DNA of 64,000 nt from Acidobacteriota bacterium (GTDB taxonomy: Bacteria > Acidobacteriota > Terriglobia > Bryobacterales > Bryobacteraceae), in assembly GCA_026394055.1 (NCBI GenBank), contig JAPKYZ010000037.1, positions 1-64,000 of the forward strand. Direction: 5' to 3'. Shown here piece by piece: positions 45,443 through 54,375 of this stretch (position 1 is its first letter; the number at the start of each line of letters is the position of its first letter). The position numbers and the translations under genes are program-made. A model generated the notes under the pieces. The model had not been told where the DNA came from. It was given only the letters and a program-made list of their open reading frames with translations, and searched no databases.

Positions 45443-48400
45443 ATGAAACATATCCTCCGATCTTTGTTGATTGGCGCCGCCCTTGCGGCCGTCACGCCAG
45501 TCTCAGCCCAAGTCGCCTCCGCCGAAGTCAGCGGAACTGTAGTCGACCCGTCCGGCGCAGGTGTTGCCAGCGCCAAGGTCATCGCGACCAACAAAGCAAC
45601 CAACGTCGCCCGCGAGACGGTCACCAGCCCCGCCGGGGCCTATCTCATCAACCTGCTGCCGCCCGGTGACTACACCCTCACCGTCGAAGCCGCCGGCTTT
45701 CGCAAGCTCTCTCAGACCGGCCTCACGCTGCAGATCAATCAGCAGGCCCAGCTCGACCTCACGCTCCAGGTCGGCCAGGTGAATGAAACGGTTGAGGTCA
45801 CGGCCGCCGCCCCGCTGCTCCAGTCCGAAGCATCCTCGCTTGGTACCGTCGTCAGTGAAAAGCTGGTCAACCAGCTTCCGTTGAACGGCCGCAACTTTAT
45901 CCAGCTGGCCACCCTCAGCCCCGGCGTCAACGGCGTCGGCTTCTCCGCCGGCGGCACCATCATGAGCGGCAGCCGCCCCGATGACCGCCGCCCCGGCACC
46001 GAAATCTTTTCCAACGGCAACCGCGAAGGGTCGAACAACTTCCTGTACGACGGCATCGACAACAACGAGCGCCTAACGCTCTCCATCGTCCTGCGCCCCG
46101 CCGTCGAAGCCGTTCGCGAATTCAAGATCCAAACCAACATGTACTCCGCCGACGTGGGCCGCAACTCCGGTGCCGTCGTCGACGTCATCACCAAGTCCGG
46201 CACCAACGACTTCCACGGCTCGGCGTTTGAGTTTCTGCGCAACTCCGCCATGGACGCCCGCAACTTCTTCAGCCCCAAAGGCACGGCCTTCCCGTCCTTC
46301 CGCCTGAACCAGTTCGGCTTCTCGCTCGGTGGCCCCGTGCTTCTGCCCAAGCTCTACAATGGCAAAAACCGGACCTTCTTCTTTGTCGACTACGAAGGCT
46401 ATCGCCGCGCCTCCCAGCAGCTTCTGCTCGGCAATATTCCCACCGTCAAAATGCGCACCGGTGACTTCACTGAAGCCGCGAACGTCTACGACCCGCTCTC
46501 CACCCGCGCCGCTGGCGCTGGCTTCACCCGCGATCAGTTCCCCGGCAACGTCATCCCGGCCAACCGGTTCGATCCCATTGCCCTCAAGATGATCCGCGCC
46601 TACCCCACGCCCACCAGCCCGGCCCGCTTCAACAACTACCTGGCCAACCTGGTCCAGAAGCAGGATTGGAATCAGGGCGACGTCCGCGTCGATCACCAGA
46701 TCACGCCCCGTGACCTGTTCTTCGCCCGCTGGTCCATCCAGAACACCGAGACCCGCGTCCCCAGTTCGTACCCCACCACCACGATCGCCGGTATCAACCG
46801 CCCGGTAAACCTGGGTGACGAAGGCTCCTTCGCCGGCACCAGCTTTGCTCCCACGCAGCACGCCGTGGCCAGCTATGCCAAGGTCATCACCCCGGCCCTG
46901 ATCAACGAGCTCCGCGTCGGCTTTGCGCGCTTCCGCCTGGACTACACCGCCGATCAGTTTGAACCCGGAGCAGCTCTCGGCAACCAGTTGGGCGTGCCCA
47001 ACGCCAACGTCACGCCCAACGAACAGAACCTGCCCATCTTCTCGCCCGCCAGCTACATCGGCATCGGCCAGACCCGCTCGCTGCCCATCTTCCGCCGCGA
47101 GAATACGTTCCAGTACGTGGACAACGTCACCTACACCGTCGGCCGCCACACCCTCAAATTTGGTGGCGACTTCCGCCGCCGGCAGTTGACGATTTATCAG
47201 ACCAACGCTGGCAACGGCCGTTTCAACTTCTCGCAAGCCCTCACTGACTCTCGCGCCGGCTCCGGTGGTGATTCCATGGCCAGCTTCATCTTGGGCTACG
47301 CCACCACCATCCAGCACGACTACACCCAGAACTGGCCCGGCCAGCGCGGCTCCGAAATCGGCACCTACTTCGCCGACGACTGGCGCGTGAACAAGAAGCT
47401 GACCATCAACCTGGGCATTCGCTGGGACTACTACAGCCCCTATTACGAAGTCGCCAACCGCTGGGCCAACTTCAACATCAACACCGGCAAGCTGGACATC
47501 GCGGGCCAGAACGGGGTCGACAAGTACGCGGGCATCAAGCCCTACTACAAAAACTTCGGTCCCCGCTTCGGCTTCGCTTACTCGCTCGGCGCCCACTCGG
47601 TCATCCGCGGCGGCTACGGCCTGTTCTACAACCCGACCGGCAGCGAAGCCGGCGCCCTACGCCTGTTCCGCAACGTGCCCTTCGGTTCCACCGTCACCAT
47701 CACCCCGGGCGACATCAACCCCGGAACTCGCGTGATGGACGGCTTCGCGCCCCTGGTGCCCGTCGACTTTAAGACTCAACCCTTCGGCACCATGACCGCC
47801 GTCGACCCCAACTTCCGCCCCTCGTTCGCGCAGCAGTTCAACCTCACGGCCGAACATGAGATCGCTCCCGCGGCGTTGGTCGTCAAAGCGGCGTTGGTCG
47901 GCAATCTCGGCCGCCATCTCTACAACACCTACGATGCCAACCAGCCCATCCCCGGCTCCGCGGCCCTCAACACCCGCCGCCCGTTCTTCGCCATTAACCC
48001 CAGCCTTGCCGGTGTGAACTACTTCACCGTCAACGGCCTGTCGAACTACTACGCCCTGCAGGTCACGGTCGACAAGCGCATGGCCAAGGGTCTGAATGGC
48101 CTGTTCGGTTACACCTGGGCCCACGCCATCGACAACGTTCCGCTGGAATTCGGCGGCGGCAGCTCCGGCCCGCTCCCGCAGGATCCGCGCAACATCCGCC
48201 CCGAACGCGGCAACTCCATCATCGACATCCGCCATCGCCTCACCGCCAGCTATCTCTACTCGCTCCCGTTCGGCAAGGGTAGGAGCTTCCTGAACCGCGG
48301 CGGCTTGTCCGATCTGATCATTGGCGGCTGGCAGACCAATGGCGTCCTCGCCATCCAGTCCGGCCTACCGTTCACGCCCACGCTGAACACCTCCACCACC

Positions 48401-48754
48401 AACGGCACGGCCAGCCGGCCCGATTCCAACGGCAGCAAGGGCAACGACCCCCACACGCTGCAGCGCTGGTTCGACCCCTCTGTCTTCACCACCCCGGCTC
48501 CGTTCACGTACGGCAACGCTGGCCGTAACGTCCTGTTTGGACCCGGCCGCTGGAATTGGGACATGTCGCTCTTTAAGAACTTCGTGATCCGTGACCAGAT
48601 GCGCTTTGAACTGCGCGCCGAAGGCTTCAACGTCTTCAACCACCCGCAGTTCGGCCAGCCCAACGCCGCCGTTGGCAACGCCCAGGTGGGCGCCATCACC
48701 AGCACCGTCGGCAACCCCCGGCAGCTGCAATTGGGCCTCCGCTTCCAGTTCTGA
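45443..48754 (+). CDS. TonB-dependent receptor, Oar-like, with carboxypeptidase-regulatory domain
   Basis: A 1103-residue outer-membrane protein. A signal peptide covers about 1-22 (ending SAQ). Residues about 25-110 form a carboxypeptidase-regulatory-like domain (VSGTVVDPSGAGVASAKV), followed by a plug domain with LPLNGRNFIQLATLSPGV and NFLYDGIDNNERL. The barrel runs to the C-terminus ending LQLGLRFQF, with the terminal aromatic typical of outer-membrane barrels. This layout matches the large acidobacterial Oar/CarboxypepD_reg receptor family, likely for uptake of large substrates. Start at ATG 45443. Confidence 0.95.
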   Translation: MKHILRSLLIGAALAAVTPVSAQVASAEVSGTVVDPSGAGVASAKVIATNKATNVARETVTSPAGAYLINLLPPGDYTLTVEAAGFRKLSQTGLTLQINQQAQLDLTLQVGQVNETVEVTAAAPLLQSEASSLGTVVSEKLVNQLPLNGRNFIQLATLSPGVNGVGFSAGGTIMSGSRPDDRRPGTEIFSNGNREGSNNFLYDGIDNNERLTLSIVLRPAVEAVREFKIQTNMYSADVGRNSGAVVDVITKSGTNDFHGSAFEFLRNSAMDARNFFSPKGTAFPSFRLNQFGFSLGGPVLLPKLYNGKNRTFFFVDYEGYRRASQQLLLGNIPTVKMRTGDFTEAANVYDPLSTRAAGAGFTRDQFPGNVIPANRFDPIALKMIRAYPTPTSPARFNNYLANLVQKQDWNQGDVRVDHQITPRDLFFARWSIQNTETRVPSSYPTTTIAGINRPVNLGDEGSFAGTSFAPTQHAVASYAKVITPALINELRVGFARFRLDYTADQFEPGAALGNQLGVPNANVTPNEQNLPIFSPASYIGIGQTRSLPIFRRENTFQYVDNVTYTVGRHTLKFGGDFRRRQLTIYQTNAGNGRFNFSQALTDSRAGSGGDSMASFILGYATTIQHDYTQNWPGQRGSEIGTYFADDWRVNKKLTINLGIRWDYYSPYYEVANRWANFNINTGKLDIAGQNGVDKYAGIKPYYKNFGPRFGFAYSLGAHSVIRGGYGLFYNPTGSEAGALRLFRNVPFGSTVTITPGDINPGTRVMDGFAPLVPVDFKTQPFGTMTAVDPNFRPSFAQQFNLTAEHEIAPAALVVKAALVGNLGRHLYNTYDANQPIPGSAALNTRRPFFAINPSLAGVNYFTVNGLSNYYALQVTVDKRMAKGLNGLFGYTWAHAIDNVPLEFGGGSSGPLPQDPRNIRPERGNSIIDIRHRLTASYLYSLPFGKGRSFLNRGGLSDLIIGGWQTNGVLAIQSGLPFTPTLNTSTTNGTASRPDSNGSKGNDPHTLQRWFDPSVFTTPAPFTYGNAGRNVLFGPGRWNWDMSLFKNFVIRDQMRFELRAEGFNVFNHPQFGQPNAAVGNAQVGAITSTVGNPRQLQLGLRFQF

Positions 48755-48787
48755 GCGAACGCCACCTCAAGGTGGCACCAAACAATA

Positions 48788-48827
48788 CAAAGGGGGCGAC
48801 CGTGATGGCCGCCCCCTTTGCTTTTTT
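48788..48827 (+). terminator. Rho-independent terminator after the TonB-dependent receptor
   Basis: Perfect 11-base stem CAAAGGGGGCG/CGCCCCCTTTG with an 11-base loop, followed by CTTTTTTG. Confidence 0.93.
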
Positions 48828-48847
48828 GAGAACCGTTGATCCTTCAG

Positions 48848-49456
48848 TTACGCGGAGCGCTTGCGGAGCACCAGCAGAGCCACGGCTCCGGAGATCATCA
48901 GCGCGATGCTGCCCGGCTCCGGCGCGTCGACACTGGCTACTGCCGCGGTTTCGGTGAGCTGCACGTTGTCGAGCAGAATGCCCACGTTGTCGCCACCCTG
49001 GTGCGAAAACATGATGGAAGCGGTGCCCGTGGTGGGAGCCACCCAAGAGAGCATGTAGGTGGCCAGGGCGCCATTGGACGCCAGCGTGTACAGCTGCGAG
49101 GCGCTGCCCACCGAAACGACCATCGAATCCGGACCGTAGCCGCGGCGGTTGCCGTTCATGTCCCAGGTGAGTTCATACGTTGCGCCCTGGATAGTGCTGA
49201 AGCTGCGCGACAAGTCCCCAGCGTTGTGGGTGGACCCATCCATGTCGATGCACTTGGTGCCATTGGCGCACAGACCACTGAAGTACCCCGGTCCGATGAC
49301 GTCCACGGTACCGTTGGTAACCGTCCAGCCGCTGGGCGTCGTGTTCAACGCATAGCCGTTGCCTTCGAAGTTGTCTGACAGGATCACACCCGCAAAGCTG
49401 GGCAAGGCGAGGCAGAATACCGCCGTCATGGTTCGCGAAATCATTTGTTTGATCAT
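48848..49456 (-). CDS. PEP-CTERM sorted extracellular protein
   Basis: A 202-residue secreted protein with a signal peptide (about 1-22) and a Gly/Asn/Ser-rich mature beta-type domain containing GWTVTNGTVDVIGPGYF and DMDGSTHNAGDLSRSF, as in DUF642/choice-of-anchor modules. The C-terminus has the PEP-CTERM sorting signal: APEPGS, a hydrophobic stretch and RKRS. It should be processed by an exosortase, which is not encoded in the window. It converges on the receptor gene across the terminator. Confidence 0.88.
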   Translation of the reverse strand: MIKQMISRTMTAVFCLALPSFAGVILSDNFEGNGYALNTTPSGWTVTNGTVDVIGPGYFSGLCANGTKCIDMDGSTHNAGDLSRSFSTIQGATYELTWDMNGNRRGYGPDSMVVSVGSASQLYTLASNGALATYMLSWVAPTTGTASIMFSHQGGDNVGILLDNVQLTETAAVASVDAPEPGSIALMISGAVALLVLRKRSA

Positions 49457-49727
49457 CTAGGTTCTCCGGTTGCCCTATGGGGTCTCTTCGTCATTTGGGG
49501 GAACGCCTTGCGGTGTTTCCCATGAATTGAAGTTTGCCGCTCGCGGTGCTCGGGTCAAATGCATCGGCGGTACCGGTACGGACCATGGTGACGAGCTATC
49601 GAGTGGGCTACGGGCGGGCAAGAGCCTGCTCAGCAATCAACCCAAGCGCAACCGTGGCGCAGTTTTAGTAAACTGCGGCTGTCTATGCGCTCGCGCTTTT
49701 CATTGCGGGTCCTCGGAGCTCTCACAG
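49457..49727. other. Intergenic stretch upstream of the PEP-CTERM gene
   Basis: No coding region is supported in these 271 bases. It forms the leader and promoter region of the minus-strand PEP-CTERM gene. Near 49628 is a copy of GCTCAGCAATC, a motif seen in other gaps. A GGCAAAC and a CGCAAGGC element on the minus strand hint at structured RNA but do not fold convincingly. Confidence 0.4.
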
Positions 49728-49985
49728 CGACATGACTGGTGCGGCCTCAGCAGATGGCGGGCCGGGGGCAGGCGTGAAGGGCGGGCGAGCGATCGGGTCC
49801 ACTGATGAGATCGGCCTTAAGGCCGTCGATGACTGTCACCACGTCTCCGACCTGCACGCGACGATTCGCACCTGATGAGGCTGGACCATACAAAGCTGAC
49901 CTACGTCTACCAGGGCATGAACCAGGGGCTCACCGGCGTTCGGGGGAATGTGGTGCGGCAGGTGTTGGCGCAGACTCCCTTGTAG
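49728..49985 (+). pseudogene. Decayed 3' end of a DUF1501-family gene
   Basis: Reading across frames gives the recognisable DUF1501 C-terminus. [14 protein letters not shown] begins at 49728 in one frame; [19 protein letters not shown] and VSDLHATI follow in a second; LDHTKLTYVYQGMNQGLTG with VVRQVLA closes in a third, ending in TAG at 49983-49985. At least two frameshifts separate the parts and nothing upstream matches the rest of the gene. It overlaps the 3' end of the convergent GAF/SpoIIE gene by about 56 bases. Confidence 0.8.
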
Positions 49986-51918
49986 TCGCATCACTTTGGG
50001 CAAGAGCCTTATCGAAGCCTTTTACCTTAACGACAAACAGGGAGAGGTCATCCGCCTCCATGTCAGGACACGTCCTTTTCTGCTTTCCCTCAATACCCGC
50101 GACTGCACGCTCCGCGATCTGCTGGCATGAGTCGCTTAGTGGCCCGGCCATGGTCATAATGTCCTGCCATGTTAGGTTACACTCCGTTACGCCATCGGTA
50201 AAGCCGACAATCGTATCTCCTTCAAACAGTTCCGTTCCTGCTTCTTCCATCGGACTGTCCCCGATCTCCCCCAGCGTCATGGACGAGTGACTCGTCGGAG
50301 GAAACGGCCCAATCATATTCTGTTGGCAGAGTACCAGGCCACAATTCGCCCCGGCCTTCACGGTTCTCAAGAACAATCTCTTGTGAATCTCGATAAATAT
50401 CGAGTACACGGCATCACCACGGACGCCGGTACGTCTCGCGGCGCGAGTCATTTCATCCATGACATGCCTAGGTGACATTGACCTCACCGCCATATGTTCG
50501 AACAGTGAGATGAGCGGTAAGGCGTGGATGAACCCATGCAAAGCGTGTCCGCACCCGTCACCGAGCAAGAGGCCGAACGCCGAATCATTGATTCGCTTCG
50601 AACAGTGGAAATCACCTGACAGATGGGGACCAGCTCCCTTGTGAAGGACATAGCCCTCAAGAGAGAACAATCGCTCACGCTTTGGCTGTTTCGGTCCCTC
50701 GCGCTCAAATATGTTCGGTTTCAGCACCTCGCTCACAAATGGGTGTAAAAGTTCTGGGTGTCCTTTCAATTCCTCGACGGTGAGACGACTGAGCTTCCAC
50801 TCTCGATTCTCAGCTGCTTCAAGGATTAGCGCCGCCTGGCTAACAAATGCCTCGGCCTCTTGTACTTCAGTCTCGTTTGGTGCGGCGAAGTCATGGTTGA
50901 ATCTCAACCACAGTACGCCCTTGAAATTAGCCCCAATCGGAAAGGCAAGTGCGGCCCTTACGTCTACGTCGAAGCTGGCATTCAGGGTCTTCGGCGCATC
51001 GGCCAGGGAACCTTCCCATTTACCATCGCGCCACATTCTGCTCTCAAACGTGGAGCCTTCAAGTCGTCTAATCCAGACGACGGACTTATGTTTCTTGACA
51101 TAGGCACTCCAGCCATCGCGCCGTATGACCACTGAATGATATTCGGCGGGGCTTGATCCGAATAGGCTAAACTGTTTGGAATCCTGATCGTCGAGCCAGA
51201 TTTCACAAGACGTTGCCTCTTTGGCATCACCAAGCAGCCGCGCCAATCGGTTTGCGGCGCCCTTCTGCGCATCAAATGCACCCTCCTTTGGCTTCTCCGC
51301 TTCGGACCATATCCGAAACAATTCGGCGTTCAACGTTGCTTGGCGCGAGATATGATAGGCTGTCGCGGCGCTATTTGCCGCGTACCAAATGGACCTGACA
51401 CTTTGAGGTGAGAATGCGTCGGGACGTACCGATTCGAGGTTAAGGACACCGATAACACGTCCGTCGGCAATCATCGGAACGGCCAACTCACTCTGGGTAT
51501 TGTTTCGTATGCTGACATGGATCGACCCAAAGGCAGAGTCGCCCAATCGCCTAATCACGACGGAGCGGGAACGACGGAACACCCAAGCAATGACACCATC
51601 CCCGTCCGCTACCTTCTGGACGGTCGCATTTTCCGCGTCGTCCAAGTGGCCGACAGAGGCCTTCAGGATCAGGGAGTTCGTACCAGGATTGTATAGGTGA
51701 ATTGTGCCTACGCCATCTTCCTCCCGCACACCCAACGCCGCCAGTGATGTCTCTAAGACCGCTTCGAAATGCGAGCGGAGACCACTGTCGTCCGTCGTTC
51801 TCGCGACAGTTTGGGCTGGGGCCAGAATCCTTGCAGATTCTGCCAGCGGAGTTGCGTCAAGGGCATGCAGGACCGAAGCGCACCCGCGTTGAAGGTCGAC
51901 AACCCTTCCGCAATGCAT
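49930..51918 (-). CDS. GAF and SpoIIE-type phosphatase signalling protein (C-terminal part)
   Basis: From the internal ATG at 51918 this part has 662 residues. A first GAF-like domain lies at about 40-195 (ELAVPMIADGRVIGVLNLES), a second at about 220-395 (AALAFPIGANFKGVLWLRF), and a SpoIIE/PP2C-like phosphatase at about 440-640. The phosphatase metal motifs are seen in LSGDFHC, LLGDGCGHALHGF, GDTIVGFTDGVTE and ADDLSLFVV. GC is about 50% on sampled lines, well below the surroundings. It overlaps the next gene upstream in another frame and is probably one protein with it, split by a frameshift. Confidence 0.85.
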   Translation of the reverse strand: MHCGRVVDLQRGCASVLHALDATPLAESARILAPAQTVARTTDDSGLRSHFEAVLETSLAALGVREEDGVGTIHLYNPGTNSLILKASVGHLDDAENATVQKVADGDGVIAWVFRRSRSVVIRRLGDSAFGSIHVSIRNNTQSELAVPMIADGRVIGVLNLESVRPDAFSPQSVRSIWYAANSAATAYHISRQATLNAELFRIWSEAEKPKEGAFDAQKGAANRLARLLGDAKEATSCEIWLDDQDSKQFSLFGSSPAEYHSVVIRRDGWSAYVKKHKSVVWIRRLEGSTFESRMWRDGKWEGSLADAPKTLNASFDVDVRAALAFPIGANFKGVLWLRFNHDFAAPNETEVQEAEAFVSQAALILEAAENREWKLSRLTVEELKGHPELLHPFVSEVLKPNIFEREGPKQPKRERLFSLEGYVLHKGAGPHLSGDFHCSKRINDSAFGLLLGDGCGHALHGFIHALPLISLFEHMAVRSMSPRHVMDEMTRAARRTGVRGDAVYSIFIEIHKRLFLRTVKAGANCGLVLCQQNMIGPFPPTSHSSMTLGEIGDSPMEEAGTELFEGDTIVGFTDGVTECNLTWQDIMTMAGPLSDSCQQIAERAVAGIEGKQKRTCPDMEADDLSLFVVKVKGFDKALAQSDATTRESAPTPAAPHSPERR

Positions 51919-52375
51919 TGCGCATCTTCGCTTCTTCCTCCGGCGGGAAAACACGTCGGGTCTCGAAATTGATGAACAACACGACCTCAGGCCATCCATT
52001 AGCATCGAAGTGCCGCAACTGGACATATTGTTCCACTTTCTCTCGGCACGCAAATCCGCCGAATAGCTCGCGGATCTCTGACTTCAGACCGGGCGGGCCA
52101 ATTCTTTCTGCTTCGGGAGTAACTACAACCTGAAAGTCCTCTTTCCCACGTAAACGTGCACTCGATTCTTTGGGGAACATGAAGCCGTACATTGGTTCTC
52201 GATGGGCGACCCCAGGCATCGCCACCAGCCGATACTCATCTGGCCAGAAGGGATCGCGTACATAGGCTGTGCATGACCTCGCATCGACAGATGCTCGAAA
52301 AGTGTCCAAGTAATCGTGTACCTCTCGCAGAAGGCCGTCGGGATTGGCTTTGCGAGCAGTGGCGGTCATGCTCAT
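51857..52375 (-). CDS. N-terminal GAF segment, probably split from the phosphatase gene by a frameshift
   Basis: A 172-residue open frame with a GAF-like domain (about 25-140: RLVAMPGVAHREPMYGF and VVLFINFETRRVFPPEEE). Its frame ends soon after entering the SpoIIE gene. The GAF fold naturally continues from EEEAKMRNALRK in this frame to VVDLQRGCASVL in the other; joining needs a +1 shift near 51900-51906 at a GGG run. Either the true gene is 49930-52375 with an indel or error, or two overlapping genes exist. Low GC like its partner. Confidence 0.7.
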   Translation of the reverse strand: MSMTATARKANPDGLLREVHDYLDTFRASVDARSCTAYVRDPFWPDEYRLVAMPGVAHREPMYGFMFPKESSARLRGKEDFQVVVTPEAERIGPPGLKSEIRELFGGFACREKVEQYVQLRHFDANGWPEVVLFINFETRRVFPPEEEAKMRNALRKGCRPSTRVRFGPACP

Positions 52376-52481
52376 GGGAGTGAACTATATTATGAGCAGC
52401 GGCAGAAAGCAATCCCGATTCAAGATCCGGGCCAGGACGACAGATGTACTTTCTACAGTCGTCCTTATGTAACCGCCCCTT

Positions 52482-53771
52482 CTACGGCTTCACCACCGCC
52501 CCATCCATCGTCCGATCGAGCGGGTAATGACCGCCCTGCGGCGCAGCCTGCAGCGGGTACTTGGCCGCGAGCGCTTCGTTGATGTCGATCCCTAGTCCCG
52601 GCTTGCCGTTGCCGTAGAGATAGCCGCCGCGGATTTCGGCGCAGCCGGGGAGGATTTCGCGGGCTAGTTCGGGGAAGGCGTTCTCTTCTTGTATGCCGAA
52701 GGCCGGGTGGGAGATGTCGACGTGGTAGGCGGCCAGTTGGTTCACTGGGTCGTTCTCGCCGCCTTCCTGGAAAGCTGTGCGGACGCCGAAGGGTTCGCAG
52801 AGGGTGGCTAGCTTTTTGGCGGGCGTGATGCCGCCGATGGCGGAGACGCGGCAACGGACGAAGTCGATGAGGCGCTCCGTGACGAGCGGAATCCATTCCA
52901 GCGGGTGCGAGAAGACTTCGCCCACGGCTTGCGGCGTGCTGCAGATCTGGCGGATCTGCCTGTACCAGGCCAACTGCTCCGGCGCCAGGACGTCTTCGAT
53001 GAAGAACATCTGATAGGGCTGCATGCGGCGGCAGAACTCGACGGCGTTGATGCCGCTTAAGTGCGAATGGACATCATGGCAGAGCTTGGGCGCGAAGCCT
53101 ACCTTGGAACGCACGTACTCAAACAGCGGCGGGATCTTTTCGATGTAGACCTCTTCGTCGAACGCGGGCCGCGCGGGTGCACCTTCAGGCCGTGAGCCAA
53201 CGCCCGCCGGGATGAAGCCGCCGCCACCGTAGTTGCCCATCTGCACGCGGATGTGGCGGAAGCCTTTCGCCATCGACTTTTGCACGCTGTCGATGATGGC
53301 CTCCTTGTCGTTGCCGCCGCAGTGGTCATAGCAGGGCACCGCGTCGCGCACCTTGCCGCCCAGCAGATCGTAGACCGGCATGCCGGCGCGCTTGCCCTTG
53401 ATGTCCCACAGCGCCATGTCCATGCCGCTGAGCACGTTGTTGTTCACCGGACCGTTGCGCCAGTAGGTGCGGAGGTGGCTGCTCTGCCAGAGGTCCTCGA
53501 TCTGTTCCGGGTTCTTGCCGATCAGGAACGGCGCCAGGTGCTTTTCAATGGCCGCGATGACGGCGTAGGGCTGGAAGTGGTTGCCCGCCGAACCGATGCC
53601 GTAAAGGCCCGGCTCACTGGTGATGATCTTCAAGAAGATCCAGCGGTAGTTGCGGCCACCGCTGGTGGTGATCACCTTTACTTCCTTGATGGTGAGCGGG
53701 GGCAGGCCTTTGGCTGTGGGGGCCAGCAGAGGCGCGGCCCACATGGTACGCAGCAAGTCACGGCGGAGCAT
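52482..53771 (-). CDS. Enolase-superfamily enzyme, ManD/RspA-like
   Basis: A 429-residue mandelate racemase/muconate lactonizing-type enzyme. A short leader-like N-terminus (MLRRDLLRTMWAAPLLAP) suggests Tat or Sec export. The barrel shows RHIRVQMG, which replaces the usual KxK by RxQ as in mannonate dehydratases, then metal-binding LCHDVHSHLSG, FFIEDVL and AVGEVF, and later RVSAIGGITPAKK. Substrate is likely a sugar acid, but not proven. The ATG at 53771 is chosen at the leader; the frame is open further upstream. Confidence 0.88.
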   Translation of the reverse strand: MLRRDLLRTMWAAPLLAPTAKGLPPLTIKEVKVITTSGGRNYRWIFLKIITSEPGLYGIGSAGNHFQPYAVIAAIEKHLAPFLIGKNPEQIEDLWQSSHLRTYWRNGPVNNNVLSGMDMALWDIKGKRAGMPVYDLLGGKVRDAVPCYDHCGGNDKEAIIDSVQKSMAKGFRHIRVQMGNYGGGGFIPAGVGSRPEGAPARPAFDEEVYIEKIPPLFEYVRSKVGFAPKLCHDVHSHLSGINAVEFCRRMQPYQMFFIEDVLAPEQLAWYRQIRQICSTPQAVGEVFSHPLEWIPLVTERLIDFVRCRVSAIGGITPAKKLATLCEPFGVRTAFQEGGENDPVNQLAAYHVDISHPAFGIQEENAFPELAREILPGCAEIRGGYLYGNGKPGLGIDINEALAAKYPLQAAPQGGHYPLDRTMDGAVVKP

Positions 53772-53809
53772 GCGGACATTATATGGGCGCGGCGGGCACC
53801 GCAGTCGCA

Positions 53810-53824
53810 GGTTAGAATTCAACC
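53810..53824. promoter_or_regulatory. Palindrome abutting the hicB start codon
   Basis: GGTTAGAATTCAACC, an inverted repeat with arms GGTT/AACC and a GAATTC centre offset by one base, ends directly before the ATG at 53825. HicB proteins are commonly autorepressors, so this is a good operator candidate. Confidence 0.5.
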
Positions 53825-54064
53825 ATGAAGCAGTTGACGGTGGAACTGATCCCGGACCCTGAGCTTGGCGGCTACACCGCGCGCGTCCCCGACATTCCGG
53901 CATTCGGGGAGGGCGAAACGGAGGAAGAAGCGATTGCGGACCTTCGTGAAGCGTTGACGGGGTATATCGAAACCTTTGGACTCGATGACGCGATGTCCCG
54001 ATTGAATCCCCCCAGTTCACTCCGGCTCTTGGACCTGGAATTGGAAGATCTGGTGCGTGCCTAA
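53825..54064 (+). CDS. hicB: HicB-like antitoxin
   Basis: A 79-residue antitoxin with the HicB pattern LIPDPELGGYTARVPDIPAFGEGETEEEAIADLREAL spread over residues 8-44. It lacks a long C-terminal DNA-binding extension. The next gene, a HicA toxin, overlaps it by 8 bases. Order is hicB-hicA, the reverse of the classical hicAB. It protects against and probably represses the toxin gene. Confidence 0.9.
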   Translation: MKQLTVELIPDPELGGYTARVPDIPAFGEGETEEEAIADLREALTGYIETFGLDDAMSRLNPPSSLRLLDLELEDLVRA

Positions 54065-54284
54065 ACTGCCGCGGCCCACTGGACCCCAGATGGTGCGTTT
54101 CTTGGAGATGCAAGGGTTTGCCGTCGTTCGGATTCGGGGTAGCCATCACATGATGGCGCGCGGAACGGCCCGGGCGACAGTTCCGGTGCACGGAAATCAG
54201 ATGCTCAAGATCGGAACGCTGCGAGGAATTCTACGTGAAATCGACCTCAGTCCGAATGAGTTCGAGCGACTGTGGATGAGATAG
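54057..54284 (+). CDS. hicA: HicA toxin (mRNA interferase)
   Basis: A 75-residue double-stranded-RNA-binding-fold toxin from a GTG start. The typical HicA layout is visible: PTGPQMVRFLEMQGFAVVR, then RGSHHMM with the catalytic His, VPVHGNQMLKIGTLRGIL and a final helix. HicA cuts mRNA and tmRNA in known systems. Overlaps its antitoxin gene by 8 bases. Confidence 0.92.
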   Translation: MPKLPRPTGPQMVRFLEMQGFAVVRIRGSHHMMARGTARATVPVHGNQMLKIGTLRGILREIDLSPNEFERLWMR

Positions 54285-54375
54285 CAAAACCTGCAACCTC
54301 AGCCCATGCCAGTGGTTGTAAAATACCCGTACGCTCTCTCGCGAGCGGCAAACTGGGAGTGCACAAGGAGCGCAT

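Noticed and set aside
46073-47596. A 507-residue frame antisense to the TonB-dependent receptor gene
   Set aside because: Rich in Gly, Ala, Val and Asp with no motif; a shadow of the receptor reading frame.
49441-49600. Possible cyclic-di-GMP (GEMM-I) riboswitch in the leader of the PEP-CTERM gene, minus strand
   Set aside because: GGCAAAC and CGCAAGGC resemble the conserved core and lie at about the right spacing, but the P2 stem between them does not form and the second core element is altered. A covariance-model search would settle it.
49470-49805. A 111-residue plus-strand frame upstream of the DUF1501 remnant
   Set aside because: Its first part has no coding character; its end is only one frame of the pseudogene.
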